The position numbers were made by a program, and so were the translations under genes. DNA of 64,000 bases from G963668435 sp963668435 (GTDB lineage: Bacteria; Latescibacterota; Latescibacteria; Latescibacterales; Latescibacteraceae), in assembly GCA_963668435.2 (NCBI GenBank), contig CAXXSC010000008.1, positions 124,001 to 188,000 of the forward strand. The letters run 5' to 3'. This document shows, piece by piece, positions 19,306-28,748 of this stretch (positions are counted from its first letter, which is position 1; the number at the start of each line of letters is the position of its first letter). The notes under the pieces were generated by a model. The model ran no database searches, was not told the DNA's origin, and saw nothing but the letters and a program-made list of their open reading frames with translations.

Positions 19306-20453
19306 CAGTAGGCCCTGTAATTTGAATCGCCGAAAGTCGGATCATCTGCAATTCGAGTCACCACGCGCCTGATAATCTCCTCAAGTTCTCCGGGATCGAT
19401 ATCGGCTGAACCTGACGCGGGAACTCCAGTATTATTTTCTGTAGAAACGGCTTTTGCAGGCGGTTTCGAAATAACGTCAGAAACTGTTGACTGGACCGAA
19501 ACGGCAGACATGGCTGAATTAGCAGTATTTGAGGTCAACATACCACGTGAACCGCAGTTTGCACAGCTGCCGCCCGAGGGGCAGATATCACCGGCAAGTG
19601 AACAGGCTCCAGCACTGCCGAACACTTTCATGCGATCGATGACCACGTCACGGATTTTCTCTCGCGCTGCGGCAAGAATGTCGGGAATCAATATATCCCG
19701 GGACGAGGCAAGCATCTCGCGAATACGATCGGTTGCCTCTTTGCTCATCTCGGTGAAAAAGTTAATCTTCCTCATACCGCAGGAAACCGCCCGGCGAAAA
19801 TCATCATCAGATATACCCGAGCCGCCATGCAGAACAAGCGGCACATCGGTCCGCCTCCGTATCTCCTCTATAAGGTCGAAATCCAGCTCGGGATCACCAT
19901 CATAAAAACCATGCACATTGCCTACAGAGACCGCGAGAGCATCGATACCGGTCTCCTGCACGAAACGCTCAGCCTCATCCGGATCTGTAAAATATTCACG
20001 CCTGGCACGGGCAGCCTTTTGTCCTCCCTCGGCACCACCGACACGCCCCAGCTCCGCCTCGACACTCACACCAACGGCATGAGCCATACTGACCACCAGT
20101 TTTGTCTCTTCAATATTATGCTCCAAGGGCTTTTTCGAGGCGTCATACATAACAGCGGAAAATCCGCAGCGCAAAGATTTCACCACAGTTTCTATTGAAA
20201 GTCCGTGATCGAGGTTCAGGACAACAGGAACACAGGCACTCTCCGCCATGTGTTTAATAGCCGGTGTTATTTGCTCAATATTGACATAGGGGAAATGTAC
20301 TTCGGCGATATTGAGAATTACCGGTGACCGGACAGCTTCGGCTGCCTCGAGAATACCGTTGAGAAACTCCAGATTGATAACATTAAAAGCCCCTACCGCA
20401 TAATCATGAGCTTCTGCATGTCTTAGCAGGTCGACAGTATTGACCAGTCCCAT
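19305..20453 (-). CDS. Class II (zinc) ketose-bisphosphate aldolase with unusual C-terminal tail
   Basis: Residues 1-280 are a class II aldolase barrel: catalytic Asp/zinc His in LNLDHGLS, EAELGRVGG, a zinc His in VGNVHGFYDG and another in LVLHGGSG. It would split a ketose bisphosphate (fructose-, tagatose- or related) to triose phosphates. Beyond the barrel is a tail of about 100 residues: a cysteine cluster (CSLAGDICPSGGSCANCGS), a Ser/Thr/Ala-rich flexible linker, and a predicted amphipathic helix (DPGELEEIIRRVVTRIADD). The linker-plus-helix plan resembles microcompartment encapsulation peptides, though no shell genes are in the window. A GGAG site supports the start. Confidence 0.9.
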   Translation of the reverse strand: MGLVNTVDLLRHAEAHDYAVGAFNVINLEFLNGILEAAEAVRSPVILNIAEVHFPYVNIEQITPAIKHMAESACVPVVLNLDHGLSIETVVKSLRCGFSAVMYDASKKPLEHNIEETKLVVSMAHAVGVSVEAELGRVGGAEGGQKAARARREYFTDPDEAERFVQETGIDALAVSVGNVHGFYDGDPELDFDLIEEIRRRTDVPLVLHGGSGISDDDFRRAVSCGMRKINFFTEMSKEATDRIREMLASSRDILIPDILAAAREKIRDVVIDRMKVFGSAGACSLAGDICPSGGSCANCGSRGMLTSNTANSAMSAVSVQSTVSDVISKPPAKAVSTENNTGVPASGSADIDPGELEEIIRRVVTRIADDPTFGDSNYRAY

Positions 20454-20706
20454 TGTGACTCCGGTTTTATCTGGTGATACGTAAGGAATAAGCAGATTAA
20501 TTCAGCTTTTAAATTTAATACTGAAAGTTCTTGCGCAGGCATTTGTAACATTCAATAATAATATGTCAGTTAATGATCAGTGGCAACTGCTATTTTTTTG
20601 AAAACTTTTATTAAAATTCGTTAAACTTTTTTAAGTGCCGATCATCAAATTCCTGTTAAGCAATTGAAAAAAGAATAAACTCGAACGTATACAACAAGGA
20701 GAAATC
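20454..20706. other. Divergent intergenic region between the aldolase and the transporter cluster
   Basis: This AT-rich gap must hold promoters for both the minus-strand sugar gene group and the plus-strand Spy-like gene. Several TTGAAA and TATA-like elements occur, but none has both a good -35/-10 pair and sensible distance to a start codon, so I do not name a promoter. No small gene is evident. Confidence 0.4.
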
Positions 20707-21390
20707 ATGAAGCGGTTGATGACAAACATTTTGTTCCTCGGCATCTTTGCGGTACTTCCCATGACGAAACCTGTACTGGCACAGATGGAAATGCCCTCGG
20801 TTGACGAACGCATTGAAGAGCTTAATAAAGTCGTGGATCTCAGTGATGAACAGGAAAAGAAATTCCGCGAAATCTTTGAGGAGCAGGCGAAAGCGCAAGA
20901 GGAGGCCGCCAGCGAACGCCGCAACAACCGCCGCAGGGGACGTGATGGTGATAGCAACGACCGCAGAAGCAGCCGTGGCAACAATGAAAGACGTCCAGGA
21001 AGACCCGGCGGCCCCGGCGGCAGAGGATTTTTCCAGCAGCTCGGTGAAATTCTAACTGAGGATCAGATGACGAAATACCGTAACTATCAGCGTGAACAGA
21101 TGATCACCCACCGTCTCGAGCGTTATGAAGAGCAGCTGAGCCTGAACGAGAAACAGACTGATAAAATCAAAAAAATACTCGTTGACGAAAGCAAGGATAA
21201 CGAAAAGTTCTTTGAGAGCATGCGAGATCTTCCCCAGGAAGAACGACGTGAGGCTTTCTCGAAAATGCGCGAAATGCGCGAAAAGACCAATGAAAAGATC
21301 AAAAAAGTCCTTAATGACGACCAGAAAAAGAAATTTGATGAAATGCTTGAGGAAATGCAGAGCCGCTTCAGGAACCGTCAAAACAACTAA
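20707..21390 (+). CDS. Spy/CpxP-like periplasmic LTxxQ-type protein
   Basis: A 227-residue, highly charged, helix-rich exported protein with a signal peptide ending VLAQ. Four LTxxQ-like helices are visible (LSDEQEKKF, LTEDQMTKY, LNEKQTDKI, LNDDQKKKF), the hallmark repeat of Spy and CpxP periplasmic chaperones/stress sensors. Between the first two lies an Arg/Gly/Asn-rich disordered loop (about residues 68-105). An AAGGAG site precedes the ATG. It lies upstream of the transporter cluster on the same strand, separated by an inverted repeat, so it may sense envelope stress that the transporters respond to; that link is inference. Confidence 0.65.
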   Translation: MKRLMTNILFLGIFAVLPMTKPVLAQMEMPSVDERIEELNKVVDLSDEQEKKFREIFEEQAKAQEEAASERRNNRRRGRDGDSNDRRSSRGNNERRPGRPGGPGGRGFFQQLGEILTEDQMTKYRNYQREQMITHRLERYEEQLSLNEKQTDKIKKILVDESKDNEKFFESMRDLPQEERREAFSKMREMREKTNEKIKKVLNDDQKKKFDEMLEEMQSRFRNRQNN

Positions 21391-21429
21391 CTCTTGACAT
21401 AATGAGTCAGATTACGGCGTGGATTTTAA

Positions 21430-21483
21430 AAAGATGCCTGACAGCAGAACATAATAATAACAGCTAATATGTCAGGCATCTTT
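21430..21483 (+). repeat. 14-bp perfect inverted repeat with 26-base loop
   Basis: AAAGATGCCTGACA (21430-21443) pairs exactly with TGTCAGGCATCTTT (21470-21483). It lies between the Spy-like gene and the ABC ATPase gene. It may terminate or attenuate transcription after the Spy-like gene, or stabilise the 3' end; there is no long T-run afterwards, so it is not a classical intrinsic terminator. Confidence 0.5.
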
Positions 21484-21612
21484 AAGCAAAACAAAACGGT
21501 TATTGATGTTAATAACATTGCAGTCTTTCACCAGAAGTCATGTAAAAACATTTAATCCTTTTGTACTGGGAATTCGTCTCAGAATCAGACAAACTAAGAC
21601 AGGAAGCGATAG

Positions 21613-22533
21613 ATGCGTTTAACCATTGAAAATATGACCAAAGAATACAGAAAAGGCACCCGGGCGCTCGATAATGTCAGCCTGAGTATCGAGAACGGTA
21701 TGTTTGGTCTTCTGGGCCCCAACGGCGCCGGAAAGACCACGCTTATGCGCATCCTCGTAACGCTGATGAAGCCGAGTGGCGGACGGGCGAATTTCGAAGG
21801 ATACGACCTTATCAAGGACCGCGGCAAGATCAGGTCAATGACCGGCTACCTTCCACAGGACTTTTCAACTTTCTCCAAATTGTCGGCAAGTGAATTTCTT
21901 GACTATTCAGCATGTCTTGCCGGTCTGAAAAGCAAAAGCAAACGAAGTAGCACCGTCGACGAAATGCTCGAAACTGTCGGCCTTTACGAAGCGCGTGACC
22001 GTCAGGCCAACAAGCTTTCAGGCGGTATGAAACGCCGTCTCGGCATTGCACAGGCATTGATTGGCGATCCAAAGGTTCTCATTGTCGACGAGCCCACAAT
22101 CGGCCTCGATCCGGAAGAACGCCTGCGCTTCAGGAATATCCTCGCCGATATGGTGAGCCGCGACATCATTATTATTCTGTCAACACATATTGTCGGTGAC
22201 ATATCCAGCACCTGTACCGACATGGCGCTCCTCAACCGCGGCAAGCTCGCATATAAAGGATCGCCCGAACAGCTCATTGACAATGCACGCGGCCACACCT
22301 GGATGGTTGAGGTCTCTGACAGCGATCTCGTCAAGATCAAGGAAAGATACCCTGTCATCTCGACAGTACCGGCCGCAGGCGGATGGGAACTGCAGGTAGT
22401 TGCCGAATCCCTCGACGGTTTTTCCGGTAAATTAATCGAACCGAATCTCGAACACGCGTATGTCTGGTTCATGGAACATACACTCGGCGAATCGTGGATC
22501 GAGAATGACAAAGAAGAGTTGGTGGCTGTTTAG
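21613..22533 (+). CDS. ABC transporter ATP-binding protein
   Basis: A 306-residue nucleotide-binding subunit. Walker A GPNGAGKT is at about residues 35-42, the Q-loop in YLPQDF, signature LSGGMKRRLG near 135, Walker B VLIVDEPT near 155, and the switch His in STHIVGD. Residues after about 230 form a C-terminal extension typical of ABC-2 type exporters. It is strikingly similar to the ABC domain at the end of the RND-ABC fusion encoded at 31890-36626 (shared GMFGLLGPNGAGKTT and DISS-x-C motifs), so the two are paralogues. The permease gene begins 48 bases downstream. An AGGAAG site supports the start. Confidence 0.95.
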   Translation: MRLTIENMTKEYRKGTRALDNVSLSIENGMFGLLGPNGAGKTTLMRILVTLMKPSGGRANFEGYDLIKDRGKIRSMTGYLPQDFSTFSKLSASEFLDYSACLAGLKSKSKRSSTVDEMLETVGLYEARDRQANKLSGGMKRRLGIAQALIGDPKVLIVDEPTIGLDPEERLRFRNILADMVSRDIIIILSTHIVGDISSTCTDMALLNRGKLAYKGSPEQLIDNARGHTWMVEVSDSDLVKIKERYPVISTVPAAGGWELQVVAESLDGFSGKLIEPNLEHAYVWFMEHTLGESWIENDKEELVAV

Positions 22534-22581
22534 AAGAAACCCTCGTCCAACACATGGCAGCATTTTTCCCGGGGTAGTAAG

Positions 22582-25500
22582 ATGATATCGGCATTCAATA
22601 TTGTATCCATTGCGTTTTATGAAATGAAAAACCTGACTCGAAGTTGGTTTTTCAGGATTTTCAGTATCCTTTCTCTCGGCATTATTGTCCTGATCAACAT
22701 CGGCCTTTTCGGCACGGAACGAAGCCCGATGATGCTCAAGGCACTGCCGTCTCTTATTCCGTATCTCAACATTCTTCTGCTCAATGTTGTTCAGGCTATC
22801 ATTGGCGGTTTCATGGCCTCGGATTTCATGAAATACGACCGTAAGCTCGATACGACCAGCGTTATTTACATGCGTTCCATGACAAACGCTGATTATGTGT
22901 TCGGTAAGACTCTCGGTGTACTCTCGGTTTTTGCCGTACTCAATATACTGACACTTATTATCTCTTTTGTTTTCAACTCGCTGATATCCGACAATCCGAT
23001 TATCTGGAAATTGTACCTCCTCTACCCGGCATTGATCAGCCTTCCGACCCTTATTTTTATCTTCGGTCTCTCCTTCCTGCTTATGGCAATTCTCGGCAGC
23101 CAGGCACTGACCTTTGTGATTCTTCTTGGTTACATCGCAACGACCATATTTTTCCTCGGCAATCGTTTTCATTACATTTTTGATTACATGGCATTCAATG
23201 TGCCGCTCGTCTATTCGGATTTTTCGGGATTCACTGATCTTAAAAGCGTACTCATACACCGCGGCATCTACCTCTCTTTCGGAACGTCTTTCGTTTTCTC
23301 AACAGTCCTTATAATCAAACGGCTGCCGCAATCCAAAATCGTTAACGCATTCTCCGCGTTCATGGCTATTACAGGCATTGTTACAGCCCTGGGCCTTGCC
23401 GGTATCTACCTTGACAACCTTTTCGAGGCAAACACCGCCCGTGATGAAATGAGAACACTGAACACTGAATATTCGACTCTTCCAGAAATGAGTATCACTG
23501 AATACGATATTGATCTGGCGCATAAAAATGATACAATTGAGGTTAATGCAACACTGGCGTATGAAAATAACAGCGGGAAAAAAGCAGACACGCTGGTTTT
23601 CAGCCTCAATCCCAGACTCATCGTCAATTCTGTCTCCGCTGGCGGCAGCAAATGCGAATTCGAACAGAAACATCACATCCTTACGGTTAAACCGCCGCAA
23701 GCAGTCGGTGCAGGAGACTATGGCAATATCACTATTGAATATGCCGGATCAATCGATGAAAACGCCTGTTACCTTGATATCAGCAACGAGATGCGCGAAC
23801 TGAGTTTCAAGGTTCTGCTGTATAATTTAGGCAAGCGATATGCATTCATAGGCCCAAATTATGTTTTACTTTCGCCGGAAACGCTCTGGTATCCCGTGGC
23901 CGGCATTCCTGTTGGCGGTATATACCCTGAAATACGTCAGAAAGGTTTTGCGGATTACCACCTTTCAGTTTCGACACGAAATGGCCTTACAGCAATCTCA
24001 CAGGGAAATACAAACGACAATGGTGACGGCACTTTTTCTTTCGAGCCTGAAACACCACTGCCGAGCATCTCCCTGGCAATCGGCAATTATGAGAAGAAAA
24101 GCATCATTGTTGAAGATATCGAATTCGCAGTCTATGTTCTTGAGGGACATGATTTCTTCTCTGAGACATTCACCGACCTCAAAGACGCGCTCCCTGAGCT
24201 GATTTCTACACCGCTCACTCAGATGGAGGACCGTCTGGGCGCTTACTATTCCTATGATCGCATGCTTTTCATCGAGACACCGATACAGTATTACACGTAT
24301 CCCCGTCTCTGGACAACGGCACAGGAATGTACTCAGCCCGAACAGATATGGTTCCCGGAAAAAGCGATGCTCGTTCAGTCTGCCGATTTCAGCCGATCCA
24401 TGCATTGGATCAGGCACCGTATTGAGCGGGGAGACATGAGCGATACCCCTGAAGAAATTCAGAGCCAAATTTTCAACGGCTTTATCAGCCAGACATTTAT
24501 CAACCCGAACATGTCTTTCTCACGGCTCAGGCGTGGAGTCAGTGTCCGTTCCGGACGCGGCCTTTCTATGCCCCGTCTTTTCATCGGCGGCATTCCCGAA
24601 TACTATGCGTCGTTCTCACTTTTCCCACTGTTTTTTACTTATAACTACCAGTTCACAAGCGACAATTGGCCGATTTTCCCCTCACTTGTCGAATCATTTA
24701 TGGTTGAACGTAATGAACAGAATGTGCCGTCATTTTTCCGCATGATTACCGGCACCAGCGACGAAGAACGGGCCAACATAGCCATGTCATCCAACTCCAT
24801 CGAAGAAATCCTGACCGAGCCGGAAGACCGTGAACTGGCCCAGAACGTCTTGAAACAGAAAAGTGTGACGCTGTTCGCAGGCCTTCAGAGCAGCATGGGC
24901 AGCGAAGAATTCAACAAATTTTTCGACGATGTCCTGTATGACAAGATTTTCAAATCGACAAAAGCATCCGATCTTATTTACGAAATCAGTGAGAAATTTG
25001 AAAGCGACCTCGAACCTGTGTTCGAAACCCTCATCGCCGAGGAACGTCTGCCAGCATTCAACATCAGCGATCCCAAAGCCTACGAGGTTATCGAGGATGA
25101 AAAGACCCGCTACCAGATTTTGTTCACGGTCACGAATCCTGAGCCAGTCGACGGTGTCATTTCAGTCAGTTTCCGCAGCGGCGGCGGTCCTGGCGGCAGA
25201 AGAGGCGGCGGCATGTTCCGCCAGACCGAAGAGGAAACGCCGAACTACTACACAATCCATAGCGGCGAAACGAAAGAAATCGGGGTGATTCTCGACGACC
25301 GTCCCAACGGAGTCAACATCAATACTCTCGTTTCCCTTAACCTGCCGGCGGTTATAGAAAAACGTTTCGGTGATATACCGGAAGAAGACGAGATTGAACT
25401 TTTTGACGGAGAACGAGTAATCGAGGAACTTCCGGTCAGCAGCGAATATGAAATTATAATTGATAATGAAGATCCGGGTTTCGAAATGCAGAGCATAAGC

Positions 25501-25980
25501 ACTGCCAGTTTCGTAAGAAAATGGGTCGAAGAACGCTACCTCACCGAGGATGAATATGTCGGCCTGAGCTTCTGGAACCTTCCGCGCCGCTGGAAACTCA
25601 CAACCAATACGGGTTTCTTTGGCGACTATCGACTCTCAGCACGATATATCAGGGCCGGCGAGGGCCTGAACAGGGCAAGCTGGACAGCTGAAATCCCGGA
25701 GAGCGGCCGCTACTCGGTATATTGTTACGCCTCGGAAATCCAAATGCCAATGAGAAGAGGACGTGGCGGAAGACGCAGTCCGGCCCAGGATTTCCACTTC
25801 ACGGTACGTCATGATGATGGCGCGGACGATATCGAGGTGGATATGGATGTCAGCGCCTCTGACTGGATACATCTTGGCAGCTGGTTTTTCACTGAAGGCA
25901 AAGCAACTGTTGAATTATCTGATGAATCCAATGGCCGTTTGGTATATGCGGATGCGGTCAAATGGGTAAAAGAAAAATGA
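22582..25980 (+). CDS. ABC-2 permease fused to an M1-peptidase-like ectodomain and golvesin-like C-terminus
   Basis: A 1,132-residue membrane protein. Residues about 1-280 hold six to seven membrane helices of the ABC-2 permease type. Residues about 290-860 resemble the periplasmic M1-aminopeptidase-like domain found in some ABC permeases, but no HExxH zinc motif is visible, so it is probably not a peptidase. A Gly/Arg-rich patch (near 868-885) follows. The last 145 residues look like a golvesin C-terminal-like beta-sandwich (RASWTAEIPESGRYSVYCYA to YADAVKWV). It pairs with the ATPase encoded just upstream. The substrate is unknown; the large ectodomain may contact periplasmic or outer-membrane partners such as the nearby TolC. 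Confidence 0.8.
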   Translation: MISAFNIVSIAFYEMKNLTRSWFFRIFSILSLGIIVLINIGLFGTERSPMMLKALPSLIPYLNILLLNVVQAIIGGFMASDFMKYDRKLDTTSVIYMRSMTNADYVFGKTLGVLSVFAVLNILTLIISFVFNSLISDNPIIWKLYLLYPALISLPTLIFIFGLSFLLMAILGSQALTFVILLGYIATTIFFLGNRFHYIFDYMAFNVPLVYSDFSGFTDLKSVLIHRGIYLSFGTSFVFSTVLIIKRLPQSKIVNAFSAFMAITGIVTALGLAGIYLDNLFEANTARDEMRTLNTEYSTLPEMSITEYDIDLAHKNDTIEVNATLAYENNSGKKADTLVFSLNPRLIVNSVSAGGSKCEFEQKHHILTVKPPQAVGAGDYGNITIEYAGSIDENACYLDISNEMRELSFKVLLYNLGKRYAFIGPNYVLLSPETLWYPVAGIPVGGIYPEIRQKGFADYHLSVSTRNGLTAISQGNTNDNGDGTFSFEPETPLPSISLAIGNYEKKSIIVEDIEFAVYVLEGHDFFSETFTDLKDALPELISTPLTQMEDRLGAYYSYDRMLFIETPIQYYTYPRLWTTAQECTQPEQIWFPEKAMLVQSADFSRSMHWIRHRIERGDMSDTPEEIQSQIFNGFISQTFINPNMSFSRLRRGVSVRSGRGLSMPRLFIGGIPEYYASFSLFPLFFTYNYQFTSDNWPIFPSLVESFMVERNEQNVPSFFRMITGTSDEERANIAMSSNSIEEILTEPEDRELAQNVLKQKSVTLFAGLQSSMGSEEFNKFFDDVLYDKIFKSTKASDLIYEISEKFESDLEPVFETLIAEERLPAFNISDPKAYEVIEDEKTRYQILFTVTNPEPVDGVISVSFRSGGGPGGRRGGGMFRQTEEETPNYYTIHSGETKEIGVILDDRPNGVNINTLVSLNLPAVIEKRFGDIPEEDEIELFDGERVIEELPVSSEYEIIIDNEDPGFEMQSISTASFVRKWVEERYLTEDEYVGLSFWNLPRRWKLTTNTGFFGDYRLSARYIRAGEGLNRASWTAEIPESGRYSVYCYASEIQMPMRRGRGGRRSPAQDFHFTVRHDDGADDIEVDMDVSASDWIHLGSWFFTEGKATVELSDESNGRLVYADAVKWVKEK

Positions 25981-26018
25981 ACGGTAAAGTAAGCACATCG
26001 ACAAAAAAGGATCGAGCG

Positions 26019-27512
26019 ATGTTCAAGAAAAAGAATAGGGCAGGATCGCTGCTTATATGCGCGGCAGTATTTTCAACTGTCATGACTGTCTCATGGTGCG
26101 CATCGGCACAGAAACTGCTGAGCTACAGTGATGCAATGGATATAGCTCTAAACAATAGTCCGGACATTCTCAGCACGAAACTCGATCTCGAGCGTAGTAC
26201 TGAAACCCTGAAAGCCCGTCAGGCCCAGTTAAAATCAAATTTCAGCCTGACACTCAACCCTTTCAATATCAGCAAAGAAGAGACTTTCAACCGAATGTTC
26301 TCGACCTGGAGCACAAACGACACGAAATCTTCAGATGCCACATTCAGGATCAGTCAGCCGATTGCGAGCACTGACGGCACCCTGTCTCTTATTAATAGGT
26401 TCTCATGGCAGGACTCCTACAGTGATTACAATGATATAACGAACAAATCGTTCAACAACAACCTGTACCTGAGCTTCGATCAGCCGCTGTTCACGTATAA
26501 TAGAACGAAAATGGATCTGAAAGAACTCGAGCTCGATGTTGAATCGACAGCTCTTGCTTACTCGATCCAGCAGCTTTCACTTGAACAGCAGGTGGCATCC
26601 GCATTCTATCAGGTATACCAGAACAAGATGAGCCTTTCCGTTGCCGAGGAAGAACTGAAAAACCAGGAAGAAAGCTACAATATTATAAAGAACAAGGTCG
26701 ATGCCGGTCTCGCGGCACTGGAGGAGCTTTATCAGGCTGAACTGAACCTTGCAAGCAGCAGATCGAGCCTTCAGGACCGCAAGGTCCAGCTTGAGAACAA
26801 TCTCGACAATCTCAAGCTCCAGATAGGCCTTCCGATAATGGACGAAGTCGATATCGAGGCTGATATCAACTACAAAATAGTCAATGTCGATCAGGAAAAA
26901 GCCATCAACAATGCCCTTATCAGCCGCAACGAGATCAGGCAGCGTGATATCGATCTGGAAAACGCCATGCTCCAGCTCGTACAGACAAAAGCGCTCAACG
27001 AATTCCAGGGTAATCTCAATCTTTCCTATGGCATCACGGGAACAGACGAAGACCTTCCCACAATATATGACAAACCCACTCAGAGCCAGGCGGTCGGCAT
27101 TTCACTGGAAATCCCTCTTTGGGACTGGGGTGAGAGCGATGCCAGAATACGGGCATCCGAGGCTACAATCAAACGCAACAAGCTTTCTGTTGAAGACCAG
27201 CGCAACAACATCATAATTAACATTCGCGAGGTCTGCAGAAGTCTCAACAACCAGATCACCCAGATTGAAATTGCGGAACAGAATGTCCGTAATGCCCAGT
27301 TGACCTACGAGATCAATCTCGAGCGCTATCGTAACGGCGATCTCACCAGTATGGACCTGAGTCTTTTCCAGAATCAGCTATCGGAAGTGAAAATGAACCT
27401 TGTTCAGGCCCAGATCAGTTATCGTCTCGCGCTGCTTGACCTCAAGATCCAGTCACTATGGGATTTTGAGAACAACGAACCGGTTGTACCGGTTTCGGTA
27501 TTAGAAAAATAA
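26019..27512 (+). CDS. TolC-family outer-membrane efflux channel
   Basis: About 497 residues with a signal peptide (ICAAVFSTVMTVSWCASAQ). Two repeats of the outer-membrane efflux protein fold are visible as long heptad-rich helices (LSLEQQVASAFYQVYQNKMS; LNNQITQIEIAEQNVRNAQL), with the typical early motif LSYSDAMDIALNNSPDI. It would form the trimeric exit duct for the RND and possibly ABC pumps encoded downstream and upstream. I choose the ATG at 26019 because AAGG lies about 9 bases upstream and the signal peptide follows; an ATG at 25962 would overlap the permease gene. Confidence 0.93.
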   Translation: MFKKKNRAGSLLICAAVFSTVMTVSWCASAQKLLSYSDAMDIALNNSPDILSTKLDLERSTETLKARQAQLKSNFSLTLNPFNISKEETFNRMFSTWSTNDTKSSDATFRISQPIASTDGTLSLINRFSWQDSYSDYNDITNKSFNNNLYLSFDQPLFTYNRTKMDLKELELDVESTALAYSIQQLSLEQQVASAFYQVYQNKMSLSVAEEELKNQEESYNIIKNKVDAGLAALEELYQAELNLASSRSSLQDRKVQLENNLDNLKLQIGLPIMDEVDIEADINYKIVNVDQEKAINNALISRNEIRQRDIDLENAMLQLVQTKALNEFQGNLNLSYGITGTDEDLPTIYDKPTQSQAVGISLEIPLWDWGESDARIRASEATIKRNKLSVEDQRNNIIINIREVCRSLNNQITQIEIAEQNVRNAQLTYEINLERYRNGDLTSMDLSLFQNQLSEVKMNLVQAQISYRLALLDLKIQSLWDFENNEPVVPVSVLEK

Positions 27513-27653
27513 ACCAGAAAAAAAGAATGTACGCTACTCATCCAACCATTTTGTGCTGAAAGGATATCATAACAGCTTCAAACATCTGTAGCACAATTTG
27601 ATCACTGTCATTGATACTAATATTTTACAATAACATACGAACAGGAGAAAAGT

Positions 27654-28703
27654 GTGAAACGCCTGGCTGGAATTACCCTGACACTTGTGCTGCTTGCCGG
27701 TTGCGGCGGGCAGGAACTCAGCATGCAGACCGATATCGAAGTGCCGGTCTCTGTTGTCGAGGTTGAAAACTCCTCTATCGAGGAATATGTCACTGTCACC
27801 GGAACAGTCGATGCCACCAAGGAGTACATCGTTCAGTCTGAAAGCGACGGTTTCTATCGTCTTATGAAAAATCCCAAAACCGGAAAACTGTATGGTATTG
27901 GCGATTATGTAAAAAAAGGTACTGTGGTTATCAAAATCGAGAATCCTGAAGAAGAAAATTCGATCCGTATCGAATCACAGGAGCTGAGTCTCGATATCGC
28001 GAAAAGCGAATACGAAAAACAGCAGTCACTCTACGAAAAGGGCGGTGTCACCCTCCGCGAGATGCGAGAGGCGGAAAAATCCTATATCGACGCCAAGTAC
28101 ACGTACGAAAATGCTGTCATGCAGCTCGAAAAACTCACTGTCACCGTACCTTTCGACGGTATCATTGTCGATCTTACAACCTACACCGACGGCGTCAAGA
28201 TATCCTCCGGCAGCGAAATGTTCCAGATCATGAATTACAGCACGCTTGGTATGGAAGTCAGTATACCCGGCAAGCTGATCAATGAAGTTAAACCCGATAT
28301 GGCTGTCCGGGTTGTCAATTACACGATGCCCGACACATTCCTCGAAGGAACGATAGGCCAAGTCTCCCCTGCCCTCGATTCTGTCACGAGAACATTCAAG
28401 GCAACGGTCGACATCAAGAACGACGATCTGGTCCTTCGTCCGGGCATGTTTGTCAAAGCTGATATCATCCTGAAGAAGAGCGAGAATACTATTGTAATCC
28501 CGAAAGATATTGTCAATACCCGTAGAAACCGCGAATTTGTTTACATTGTCGAACGCGGATTTGCCCGTGAACGCACAATTGAAACAGGCCTTGAGAATCC
28601 GGATGACATCGAGATTCTCAAAGGTATTGAAACAGGTGAACGTCTTGTTATCAGCGGTTATGAGACGCTGCGTAATGGCTCAAGAGTTAAAATAGTCCAG
28701 TAG
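27654..28703 (+). CDS. Lipoprotein membrane-fusion protein (RND periplasmic adaptor)
   Basis: A 349-residue adaptor that would bridge the inner-membrane pumps to TolC. The N-terminus has a lipobox (LLAGC, Cys17), so it is likely anchored by lipid. The HlyD/AcrA order is visible: barrel-sandwich halves around a short coiled coil (EYEKQQSLYEKGGVTLREMR), the PFDGIIVD lipoyl return motif, a beta-barrel (MAVRVVNYTMPDTFLEGTIG), and a membrane-proximal domain with ALDSVTRTFKA and RPGMFVKADI. Start codon GTG, preceded by AGGAGA. Between it and the TolC gene is a 141-base gap that may hold a secondary promoter. Confidence 0.93.
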   Translation: MKRLAGITLTLVLLAGCGGQELSMQTDIEVPVSVVEVENSSIEEYVTVTGTVDATKEYIVQSESDGFYRLMKNPKTGKLYGIGDYVKKGTVVIKIENPEEENSIRIESQELSLDIAKSEYEKQQSLYEKGGVTLREMREAEKSYIDAKYTYENAVMQLEKLTVTVPFDGIIVDLTTYTDGVKISSGSEMFQIMNYSTLGMEVSIPGKLINEVKPDMAVRVVNYTMPDTFLEGTIGQVSPALDSVTRTFKATVDIKNDDLVLRPGMFVKADIILKKSENTIVIPKDIVNTRRNREFVYIVERGFARERTIETGLENPDDIEILKGIETGERLVISGYETLRNGSRVKIVQ

Positions 28704-28748
28704 ATTCAATCGACCCGTAATAACAAGAATAACAACGGGATACAATAG

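Noticed and set aside
22432..23259. A 275-codon minus-strand open frame over the ABC ATPase/permease junction
   Set aside because: Antisense to membrane helices of the permease; composition is low in hydrophobic residues and typical of a shadow.
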